A stretch of DNA of 64,000 nucleotides from Skeletonema tropicum (Eukaryota; Bacillariophyta; Thalassiosirophyceae; Thalassiosirales; Thalassiosiraceae). The notes below the pieces were generated by a model that was not told the origin of the DNA, made no database searches, and saw nothing but the letters and a program-made list of their open reading frames with translations. Location of the stretch: assembly GCA_037178625.1 (NCBI GenBank), contig CM074128.1:124001-188000 (forward strand), read 5' to 3'. This document shows, one piece after another, positions 37,883 to 48,400 of this stretch (within the stretch, counting starts at the first letter, position 1; the number at the start of each line of letters is the position of its first letter). Both the position numbers and the translations under genes were made by a program.

Positions 37883-38461
37883 GAAAAGGGTGGAAACCAA
37901 CAACAGATAACCAAATCTATTCAATTGCCTTCTCTCATTGCATGCTATGTTAGCGTTCGCCTCTGACGTCTGATGCCACCACCTCACTCGATCTTGCGGC
38001 AGCTGCTCGCTGTGTAGGATAAGTCGAGTTGGGCTATCAATCTTGCTGAGACGTATGTTGACATCTGTGATCATAATAGCAACCTTCAGCCTCCATGCTC
38101 TACTTCACTGTGTCATCGGGGTGGTACTGATACTGACCACTAATTCTATGTCTCTCTCTCTGAATTGCTATTGCTACTGCTACTCTTCGCGTAATAGGAG
38201 CAGTGGACTTCGTGATGAGGTTGTTTGCGACAAGTTGTTCCGAAATGTATCATCTATCATCATTGATGGGCCTATCTTGCAGCTCTACCAATCTGTTCCT
38301 CCCCTATCACTCCATTTCACGCAAAGAAGATGACGGAGTATGCTTATTATCGTTCATCGATACTCCAAGTCAACCTTTTCCCTTTTCTTTTCTGTAAGAG
38401 TGACTTCTTGCACACTTCATGGCGTCTCTCTTGTCGTTTCATTCGTCAAATACACCTCTTT

Positions 38462-38542
38462 TCCACCACCATAAAGCATCATCTCTTTTTCTCCTAGACC
38501 TTATACTCTGCATGCTTAACATCGTTCATCGATTCTCCAAAT
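38462..38542 (+). repeat. Partial unit 8: right boundary of the macrosatellite array
   Basis: Homology to the unit start (tccaccaccataaagcatc) continues for about 80 bp with several mismatches and ends after catcgttcatcgattctccaaat near 38,542. From there the sequence is unique. This fixes the right array junction, with no mobile-element termini visible at the break. Confidence 0.85.
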
Positions 38543-39369
38543 TTGGAATTGGATGATAATGATAGTGGTGGTGGTGGAATGGAAGTAATGTGGGTCCGTA
38601 GCGTAGCGAAGGATGCCGAGCACAGTCAATCTTCATTACAGAGAGTGTGTATTTGCGAGTGCGACCCCTCCCTGAGCACCGTTTATATTGTTAGATGCAC
38701 GAGTAGTAAAGCTCATGGATCTTATCTGATCTACGTGGTCGCTCTTTTTGGATCTCACTTGTACCGACAGTGTGGATTTTACTTTCTCTCAGTATTATAT
38801 TGTCAATTTTTCGCGAGGGCTTTGCCCGATCACTGATTGTGATTTCGATAGCAATAATGGTATAGTACTAATCGATTCAGAATGAAAAGACGATTCCAAC
38901 GGTGGTCATATTGTATTTTGGTCAAATTTTGACCTCGAGTCTGAAATTCTGGCTGCGGCGGTGGATTTCAAGCTGTCGGCAGCTTTCTTGCCCTGTTTTT
39001 AGCCTGATCGATCTGTGAAAAATCGTCCAATCGAGTTTATTGTACATCTAATCGATAGATCGCAATGAGAGCTTTCCAAAACGATACTAATCGTCTTCAT
39101 AGGCCGTATATAGTAGCGAAGATATCGGCCGTTAATGTCATTGAGCTGCTGCGGAGCTTTGTGGTGCGTGAGTGTGGTGAGGTCATATATGTGCTTCAAA
39201 AATGGTCTTTCGCAGTATCAAGATGCCCGTCTCAAAGGCACCATGTGTATCCTCAATGAATAACCCTCGATAACTCTACGATGCGACACATTTCAAGATG
39301 CCTGTCTCAAAGTTTTCCAGATCCCAAATTCCAGATCTCACTTTTTGCAAAAATAAAATCAAAACGACC
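38543..39369. other. Unique intergenic region between array and SEL1L-like gene
   Basis: No convincing coding frame, RNA gene or repeat was found. Open frames here are short and without recognisable motifs. A direct repeat of about 11 bases (aagatgcc(c/t)gtctcaaag) occurs near 39,220 and 39,296, just before the SEL1L-like start. The promoter of that gene must lie in this stretch. Confidence 0.6.
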
Positions 39370-42300
39370 ATGGCGGACGCAGCAGCCCCAGCCCCAGCCG
39401 CCGCAGCCAGAGGCAATGGCACCAATAATACCAACAACGATCAGCCAGCCGCAAGCCCCCGAAGATTCATCAAAATGACCATTTTGATAATTCTACTCAT
39501 GTTTATAATATTCTTGGCTAGTTTTAACGCGAGCATGAGGCATCTTATTGACGCGCAGAAGAAACAGTGAGTAAATACTTATATAATATATTATAATATA
39601 TGTACAGCGCAGCTGCAGTTGATTCATTCAGTGATTGGCAGGATATAGGGCAAGCTGCCTCAATGTAGTGATACCACTTTATCTGATATTGGTTCATACA
39701 TTGATCTCTCACCTCTCAATTCACTTTTCACTTTCTCTCTACAACCTAACTGATCATCATTTTTCAGCAGAGCGAACAAACGTGAACGTGGCGGCAGAAG
39801 GGGCAGCAGGGACAAATCGAAACCTACTACCACGACCAATAGCGCAGAAGATCTTCAAGATAACAATCATAGCGAGGATCACTACATATCCACCATTCGA
39901 CCACTCGACGGCTCCCCCCAAAAAGATCTGGTCGGCGACTACAAACTCCGTCCAACACTCACATCGTACAATCGTCAATCTCAATATCATCAAGGTGGAG
40001 GCACTACTGAACGGGCCACAACTGCCGCAGATGCACATTATGCCAAGGCAATACGATTGGTATCTTCTCCATTTGATCAATTGATGAATGGCGGGAATGC
40101 ACTTCCTGAAAAAGTGCTATGGTGGTGAATATCATGGGCAGAGTTTGGAACAACAACAGCAGCAGCAGGAAAAGAGGAGCGCAAGAAGTAAGGTTGGTGG
40201 TGGTAGGGGAGAGGGATTTGTCAAGTTGGATGAACGACGTGGTGGATTTGGAACGATTGGTGTTTACCATGACAAGAGAAGGAGAAAAAGTGGTACTGGT
40301 GGTATTGATGATGATGTGAATATAGACAAGAGGACGAGGCAGCGGCGGCGGCGGCGTGCTGGTCAACGACGAATGATGATGAATGAAGTAGACGCTCAAG
40401 AAGATGATGAGGATGCCCCCTTTTTTCATGTCGTGTGGGAAATGACATGTGATTATATCCTTGATACAATTGATTGGCTCCTTGATCTCATGGGTGTGTC
40501 ATTGGACGATGATGATGATGAAGTGGGTACCGAAATGGAAGTGGATACCACAGATTACAATCATGGCAACAACAACTTCTTTTTGTCATCAAGGAGGAAT
40601 AGAAATGAAGAGGATGTGTATTCATGGCGTGATACAAGAGTGGGAAGACAATTGGTTTGGATGTATTCCAAGATTGTGGAGAGTTTGTGGGCACGAGAGT
40701 CAGCAGCATCATCATCATCAATATCATCATCATCAATATCATCATCATCATCGGAGTCCACCACCACCACCTCGTCTACTGAAACGACAAGCTCATCATC
40801 ATCCCATCATTTTCTATCGAAAGAAGATGAACTTGCACGTGAGGGTTTATACCACCTCGAAAAGGCAGCCGATTTGGGACATGCCGAGGCACAACGAATG
40901 TTGGCCAACTCATTGGCATCGGGAATACTACCCATTTCGGATCATGGTTTGATACGTCGTATTGCTGCGTGGCAGTATGCCAACCCAGCAGCAGCAACAA
41001 CAAGAGGATGGAGGAGGAGAGGAGGAGGAACTGGACTGAAATTTTACAACAATCATCACTTCAAGTTCCGGATGACTTTTCATCCGGTGGGGAGCAACTT
41101 GCTCGTGCTATAATTCTATGGCACATGTCCGCCATGGATGGTAACGTTGAATCAGCCATGGCATTAGGATATCGTCACCTATATTCTGCCACGGGTGGTG
41201 TATCCACGGCATTAACCGATGTGATTGAAGGTCGTATTGCATCCAGGTATCACCCAGTAACGGGGAAGGGTCGGGATCAACATGGATCGAACCCCACCTC
41301 TCACTATGGTGTGTTGGGAACTTGTGAAACGGCACTGGCGTATTATGAGGCAGCCGCGAATGGGATTATGGACACCCTCGAATCGGGACCGACGAAGGGA
41401 AAGATCAGCCCACCTCTGGATGAGCATCGTCTTGCGGAGATTTATATGCATGGCGGAGCGTCTGTGTCGTTACAGGGATATAACAAGCCGGATGAAATTG
41501 AGGAGGCCTTGCAATATTATCGAATGTTGGCGTCGAGGAGCCATTCTCCGGAGCCTGATTTGGGTGCGGCTTATACAATTGCCAACTTTTACTACCTGGG
41601 ATTGCGTGGAGTGAAGCAGCAGTTGGGATTGGCGCTCAAGTATTATGAGATTTGTGGTGATTACAATCACTGGGAGGGAGGAGGTACAGGCAGGATTGAT
41701 GCACTTTTGGGGGATTGGAATGACCCCCGAACAGAGAGATTTGCGCAAGGCTTACAAGTATTTCCAGCAGGGAACTCCTGGTGGTTACGATGGGTGCACA
41801 AATCGAGCCAAGAGACGAAAGAAAGCACAACATAAAAAGGATGGTAGCGCGGAAGACATTTCGCTTTGTGACAAGCATAGCATAAATGGAATGGCACTAA
41901 TGAACTTGTTTGGAGTAGAAGGCTTAGTGGAGAGGAATGTCGCGAAGGCGCGGAGTTGGTGGGAACTTTGTAAGGACATGGGTGATGCTGACTGCCAATA
42001 CAATTATGGCATGCTTCGGCTTGGGTGGATGGTGACGGAGCTGAAAGACCTGGACCTGAAGAACAAGGAAAAATTTGCTGCCAAAGATGCGAAGGAACCG
42101 AAGTCGGAAGAAATTATTTTGGACAACGTAAGGACTGGAGAGGAAATCAACTACATGACTTACCGCAAGGCCAGCACTGAGGAAGAAGCGGGTCCGTACA
42201 CTGGACCGTCATCTTCCGACTATAATGCCGCTATACATGAGTTTTCTCGTGCTGCAGCGAAGGGGCACCTTCAAGCGAAGCATAAGCTCGCGAATCTCTA

Positions 42301-43255
42301 CAGTACTGGTGTCGAGGTCCCCAAGAAGGGAGGGAAAATCAGCATTGTTATCACTCAATCATGTACAAGTGCATTGAAGTACTACAAATCTATCGCAGAT
42401 GGGGGCGAAACAATCTCAAGACGTAATCGGGCTGCTTGGAAACAATATAATGCTGGGGATTATGAATCATCATTGAGAAACTATCTAGCCACGGCAGAGA
42501 CAGGAAGCGAGACGGGTCAAGTCAACGCTGCCTTTTTATTGGAACAAGGTCACTGTTTGGGTATGACAAGAGATTCTTGCACACGTGCTAGCGTCCGACT
42601 ATGGAGGGCTGCAGCACGGCAAGGCAACTTAGAGGCTTGCCTGCGTGTGGGTGATTATTATTACTATGGTCGTATGAAGCAGGCTCGTGATAGTAAAATC
42701 ACCCCTCCCGTTGTTGTAGAAGATGGGAGCTCAAAATTTCTGTATGAACAGGAAGAGTTGGATGGAAAGGCATTTTATTTCGTTCCCGGCCCGTATAGAT
42801 GGGCTCGTTACATTCTATACCCAGAAGAGTTGTTTCAACTGTTCAAGAAAAAATGGTCAGCGAAGTTCATCGAGGCTGATCACCATGCCTCTGAAAAGGA
42901 GGCCGAAGATAACTCTGAATCACATACTTGCTCTGTCGACGACGCTTCCGGAACATGCCAAGCACCGGAGGACGATGTTGGTGAAAAGGATGGAGAAGAC
43001 CACATGGCTATTGCCGCACAATACTACCGCATGGCTGCAGAGGAACACAAATCAGCACGTGCGAATTTCAATTTAGGATTCATGCACGAATGGGGACTAG
43101 GTCTTACTCAAGATTTTCCCTTGGCCAAACGCCATTATGATTTGGCAGGCGAAGAGGCTAGTATTGCATCATCAATAGCTTTATGGGCGATGTCTCTTCA
43201 TCAAAGAATGGTTAAGCTCACAATGGTATTGAATGCTGATAAAGATGATGAGTAA
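39370..43255 (+). CDS. SEL1L/Hrd3-like ERAD subunit with Sel1 repeats (two exons, frame breaks)
   Basis: Probable partner of the Hrd1 ubiquitin ligase, recruiting misfolded ER proteins. Start chosen at ccATGGCG; another ATG lies in frame at 39,298. Exon 1 (39,370-39,566) has a Pro/Ala/Asn-rich N-terminus and a membrane segment MTILIILLMFIIFLASF. GTGAGT donor at 39,567, tttttcag acceptor ending 39,767 (201-bp intron). Exon 2 encodes a linker, acidic and Ser-rich tracts, then Sel1-like repeats: LYHLEKAADLGHAEAQ near 40,850, FSRAAAKGHLQAKHKLANLYSTG near 42,240, and the diagnostic C-terminal FNLGFMHEWGLGLTQDF near 43,060. The frame changes three times: near 40,100 (extra a in gaaaaag), at 40,990-41,060, and near 41,675 (extra base in gggaggagg). 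Unpredicted tiny introns are less likely than base errors. The anchor is N-terminal, whereas animal SEL1L carries its anchor near the C-terminus. Confidence 0.8.
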
Positions 43256-43486
43256 AACTAGTGAGATCGATTTGAAATTGTTCATTATCAAGAATACTTC
43301 TAGAAGAGAGGCTAACATTATTTCTAACAAGCATTATGTATTATATGTAATTTTGATTCGCTCAGAACAACACAACGAGCAGGCAGAGGAAACACCCAAC
43401 GCTCCTCTTAAACACGAAAAGCAATTTCTCGAAGGAGACCCCCTGCACTTAACGTACAGAACTAATAGGAAACGGAAGGCCCTTCA

Positions 43487-45118
43487 TTAACGGCAGTCGC
43501 TTGGATGGCAATTTTCTCCTGTTGCGTAGCAGAACCCTCTCTTGTTACATTTCTCCCTCATGCCAGTGCCACCAAGACCACCCCTAAGCCTGCACATGCC
43601 GTCGTCATTCTCAGTCCTGAGGAACATCTTGTAAACGGAATAGTCAGGGTTCAAGACAGCCTCGCAGCAGTCGGACAAATCGCATTTCTTTACAATAGCC
43701 CCACCATTCCAGTTATCACCTTTCCACCCCATCTGGTTGTTGTGGCCATCATCGTTCCATCCGTCGTCTTGCCATCCATCTTGATGCCATCCATCATGGT
43801 TCCATTGGCTCATGGATCTGGAGATGATGATGATGAGGATACAGAGCAAACGATGAAAGTCAAAGAGAGTTAGTTCATACAGTTTTGTTGGAAGAGATAG
43901 ATGTACATCAAAGTAGAAAAGATCAAAAAAACTTACGGTTCCCAGCCACCCCAGTCATCGTTCCTGCTTCCTCCAGACCACTTGTTGTTACTTCCTCCGT
44001 TCCAATTGTTGCTGCTGCTTCCACTAGACCATCCCCACTTGTTGTTATTGTTACTTCCACCATTCCAGTTATTGCTGCTGCTTCCACTAGACCATCCCCA
44101 CTTGTTGTTATTGTTACTTCCATCATTCCAGTTATTGCTGCTGCTGCTTCCACTAGGACCATCCCCACTTGTTGTTATTGTTACTTCCATCATTCCAGTT
44201 GTTGCTGCTGCTGCTTCCTCCGGACCATCCCCACTTGTTGTTGCTGCTGCTTCCAGACCATCCCCACTTGTTGTTGTTGCTACTGCTTCCACCACTCCAG
44301 TTATTGGTGGTACTTCCTCCAGACCACCCCCACTTGTTATTACTGCTACTTCCGCCACTCCAGGTGTTCTTATTCCCACCATTCCAAGTGTCATCACCCC
44401 AGCTATCGTCCAACCAGGTAGGCGACGCAGTAGGGTGCTTTGTGGGTCCCCTAGTAGGGCGCATTGTCGGATCAAGTGATGCAAAAGGTTGTCGACCACA
44501 GCACACCCTAGAGAACTTATCAGGAGCACAGGGCCTAAACGTTTCGAAATCCACATTTGTAATCCAACTCACTTTACCACCGTCCTTTAGGACACAGCCA
44601 CCCATACACCCGTTTCCCACTTGAATGTCACCATTCCAGCCGTGGTTATCGACTGCCTCTGAGAGTATGCAGTCATCTCTAGTCTCACACCATTCATCAG
44701 TCGGGACAATCAATCCTATTGAACACCTCGTCGTCATCGGGGGAGCCGTACAAGTCGCGATGGGTCGAGTCTGCGGCGGCAGCGGCGTCGGGGGTGTTTT
44801 CGAGTTCGGTGGTGGTTTCGGCTGATGGTTCCGGCTCGACGACGACTGTTTTTTGAGGATGTCTCGGTTGCTCCACTTGTGATGATGATGGAGGAGAAGG
44901 CGAATAGTTTGATTCGAAGAATGCATGGTGTAGCGAATGATGACGATGATGTACTTAATGGGCGTAGAGGTATTATTATTTGATAGTTGGCTGATGAAAG
45001 CGCTGGCTCTATTCTGTGTGTCAAGCAGAGACTGTTTGCACGTTAGATGATAACGATGATAGTTGATGTAAATGGTATGCAAGCGAACTTTATGAGATTT
45101 TATGAGTGGAGAAGGCAA
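43487..45118 (-). CDS. Trp/Asn/Ser/Gly-rich repeat protein with Cys-rich ends, possible cell-wall protein
   Basis: Two exons: 43,937 and upward, and 43,487-43,817, separated by a 119-bp GTAAGT...CAG intron that joins in frame. Order: an N-terminal part of uncertain frame; a Cys-rich block (DEWCETRDDC, CMGGC, RVCCGRQ); a PTRGPTKHPTASPT linker typical of secreted diatom proteins; about eight repeats such as NNNNKWGWSSGSSSNNWNGG; a DGW/DGH-rich stretch; and a C-terminal domain with eight Cys ending CHPSDCR. Trp-rich low-complexity domains are known in diatom silica-associated cingulins, so a girdle-band or matrix role is a guess. One extra c in ggtcctagtgg (near 44,155) breaks the repeat frame. 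Near 44,703 a second shift is likely, because the reading frame immediately upstream (44,703-44,990) looks more protein-like in a different phase. Start and signal peptide are unresolved. Confidence 0.6.
43945..44400 (-). repeat. Coding minisatellite (about 60-70 bp period) in the W-rich gene
   Basis: On the plus strand the word ccatccccacttgttgtt recurs about seven times, alternating with cattccagttattgctgctgcttcc. Spacing is about 45-75 bp, so the copies are unequal. It encodes the KWGW and NNWN blocks. Unequal repeat numbers are expected between alleles. The array spans the +1 break near 44,155. Confidence 0.85.
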
Positions 45119-45456
45119 TCAGTTTCGAGCCGTGTTAATGTTTGAACAGACATTAGTACCAATTTTCATGCTCTGAACGTATCTTGAATTAATTTTTCAC
45201 TTAAATTTTTTCAAATGTAGTGAATACCAATTCCACCGTATGTACCAAAAATTTGATTCTAACCAAACTCAACGCCCCTACAGTCTCGCTCTCGCTCTCC
45301 TCTGTCTGCGCTCTCAGGCAGGGAGAAGCAAGTTCGCCGTTCGCCCCCTCACTACTGTAGAATCCATACCACGTGATAATATCATCAAATCCAACTCTCC
45401 TTTCTCCGAACCGACGCTAACATTATTGCCACGCTACAGGGGCATCCAACTGAATC
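45119..45456. other. Divergent intergenic region, W-rich gene and KAP NTPase gene
   Basis: About 340 bp separate the divergent genes if the farthest upstream ATG of the W-rich gene is used. It is AT-rich at 45,160-45,245 (ttaatttttcacttaaattttttc), followed by CT-rich sequence (ctcgctctcgctctcctctg) near 45,284. No RNA gene or canonical TATA box in a decisive position was recognised. It probably holds both promoters. Confidence 0.5.
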
Positions 45457-48400
45457 ATGCCTTACAATGACTTGCACAGGCTCCTCTTTAACAATCCAAG
45501 CGTTGACGTTGAGGAAGTTCGAGCTCTGATCGACAAATATCCAAATGCAGTGAAGGAGGAAGATGATAAAAGAAATGGATCCCTGCCGTTGCATTATGCC
45601 ATTGGAAATGGTGCGTCGTTGGAAGTGGTGCAGCTACTCATTGAAGCATATCATGATGCACTGAAGGAGAAAAGTAAATATGGAAACCTGCCGCTGCATC
45701 TCGCCGTCCTAAATGATGCGCCGAAGGAAGTGGTAAAGCTACTCATCAAAGAATATCCTGATGCAGCGAAGAAGAAAAATAATGATGGATTCCTGCCGAT
45801 GGAAAATCCTCAAATCAAGGAAATATATGAAAGGGTCGTAACGGTCGTCGTACAGAACTTAGCGAGGAGCCAAAGCCTCCTCGGCGATCACGCCAAAGGC
45901 GAAGATCTACTTGGCGTGAAGGAAGAAGCCCATGCAATTGCAGAGACAATCGCATTCAAGGATTTGGAACCTCCTTTTGTTGTTGGAATCTTGGGAGGTT
46001 GGGGATCGGGCAAAAGCTTCACTTTTAACCTTATTGAGGAGCACTTGAAGGAGATACAAAAGTACAATCTGGCAAGTGAGACTTTCAAACTTGATTTCCC
46101 ATATGTCGGCCACATATACTTGATAAAGTTTGATGTGTGGACATTTTCAAAGGAATGTCTTATGTCAAGCTTGATGAACCGTATCTTGACGGAACTCAAC
46201 GACCAATTGGATTTGGAGGCAGTAATTGGACCAGAGCTTCTAGAGAAAGGTGTGAGTGTGATCGAACTTTTGGACGAATTCAATACTAGTGGTGACCGCA
46301 AGTATTTGAAAAAGGTTGTGAAGGACGAAAAAGTGGTGCAACAAGCGCTTCGCGACTGGAAGCCAAAAGGTGGAAACATTACAAAAGCCTTGATTGACGC
46401 CACAAATAGAAACTACGAGAAGGAAGTTAAAGAACTTGCAGAGAAAAAGCGAAAACTTCGAGAAGTTACACTCAAGAAAAAGCAACAGCTTGCTTGGGAA
46501 GATGTCACTGCAGACGTCAATACCACATTTCTACCAGAAATCAAGAAGCTCCTCAAAGATGCCTACAAGCAATACATAAAAGAAAATCCTGATGGTGTTC
46601 CTCAGACCATTGACGATGCAATGAACAGTATGAAACAATGGAAGGGGTGCTTTGGATGGCTCAAGAGATATTGGGATCTCGTGTGGGCCGGAAGATTGTC
46701 GCCGCTTTGGATTGTAGTGTTTCTGTCTTCATTGATTCTTGCGGTAGTTCTCCCTCTAATTCTTGACAAAGATGGTGCAATTGTTACTGCCATTGGGCCC
46801 GTAGTTTCTGGAGTAGTTCTCAAGTTGAATGACGCGAGAGCAAAATTGACATCTGCCCAAGCAGAGATTGCCAAAGTTGCAAGCGAGATGCATCTTGATA
46901 AAGAGCAACTTCAAGAAGCATTGGAGGCAGCAAACAAAGCTCAGCTTCGCAGTGATAAAACCGACGAGGAGTACCAACAAGATACTATACAAAAGTTGAA
47001 TGCTGAGATCAACTCTCTTGAAGATCGCATCTGGCTCAGGGAGGGCGATTCGCTAAACAAGGTAGTTGGAGATAGACTCCGGTCAAGCAACTACGAGGAA
47101 CATCTAGGGGTAGTGCATCAGGCACAAAAAGATCTCAAACGCATATCAGATGCAATGCTGAGCAGCAACCAAAAGAAAAGCTTTCCGCGGGGTGATCCTC
47201 GCATTGTGCTAATCATTGATGACCTTGACCGTTGCCCGCCAAAGAAAGTTGTTGAAACTCTTGAGGCCGTGCAGCTGCTTGTGAAAACGAAGCTTTTTGT
47301 GGTTGTCCTGGCAATAGATGCTCAGTATGTCACACTTTGTCTGGAGAAGGAATATGAAGATATCCTCAGTCAAGAACGGCACCCATCCGGCTTGGACTAT
47401 ATCGAGAAGATAATTCAGTTACCATATCGCGTGCCACCAATAAGTGCCAAATGCATGAAGTCGTATCTTCGAGAACAAATGAACGCGGAGGAGGAGGACA
47501 GTCATGAAGTTTCTGGTCAAAATATTTCCCAACTTCTTCGAGAGCAAATGAACGCGGAGGAGGAGGACAATCGTGAACTTTCGGCTCTTACTGAAGTCAG
47601 CTTTGTTGGAAGATTATCAAGAATTGTCTCTTCGTTTCAAGAGTACTTTTTTGCTAGCAATGATGTGACACAAAAGGGGTCTTCATCAGAAGTGAGAGAC
47701 GAATCAGGAAGTCATGGTGATGATCAATCTCCAGGGCAACCAAACGCGGAAGCACCTATTTTGTCTGAAAATTCTGAAAATGCAACAGATGAGGCCGCTA
47801 GTGATGAAGAGGCACAACTAATGGAGGCAGAACAATCTGAACCTCAAGAACCATCTTCTGGAGCAGAGGAATCAATAAGAGGTGATGATATTCCATCTCC
47901 GTCTGACAACGCAACAGATGAGGTTCAGGCCCTTTCGGTTGAGCATGGTCGCTCTGCAACTACTCCTACCTTGGTTGGTTCGGCAGTAAACAATCCGACT
48001 GCTTCTGCGGGTTCTCCCAAGGCTGAAGTCGAATCCCCACTCTTTGCTCTCGACTCTAGTGTTGTTGATGGTTCTCCGTCCCCACTTGAGATGCATGATG
48101 CAGACTTCTCGGTACTCACCTCTCCCGATAATGATCTGAATCCAAAGAGCTATGTTGATGGGTATCATCCAAGTTCTATCGTCTCTTCTGTCATGGGCGA
48201 AGACAAGGATAATATTGGTCTCCTCCGTGCTATTGCCTCAAGTGATAGGGAAACACAAACCATCGGGACATCACCATCTGAACTAGAGGCGGTTCCTCTC
48301 CCTACGGAGATACTTGAATTCACTTGGGAAGAGCTTGAATCGCTAGAAAATGCATGTGTGTTATCTGGTGTCAGCCCACGCTCTACCAAGCGGTTAGTCA

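Larger units (their letters stand above)
32198..38461 (+). repeat. Tandem macrosatellite unit 7 (array edge, 6.26 kb)
   Basis: Last full unit, about 880 bp longer than the others because the nested satellite is expanded (36,572-37,882). Beyond about 36,180 it carries many point differences from the internal units (cttgaacgaataaag, agttgaaaaagg, atcgaatcaac), as expected for the array end that is homogenised least. The promoter-side block 33,080-33,170 matches unit 3. The telomere-like palindrome is disrupted. Confidence 0.96.

Noticed and set aside
1..38542. Ribosomal DNA array or CRISPR array
   Set aside because: No rRNA-like sequence is seen, and the unit is 5.4 kb with a protein gene. The nested repeats are ~184 bp with no spacer/repeat alternation.
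1..38542. LTR retrotransposon or viral tandem integration
   Set aside because: No reverse transcriptase, integrase, capsid or polymerase motifs and no long terminal repeats. The only gene per unit is the IQ protein.
43255..43255. ER-retention signal at the SEL1L-like C-terminus
   Set aside because: The protein ends NADKDDE, which is acidic but is not a KDEL/HDEL-type tetrapeptide.
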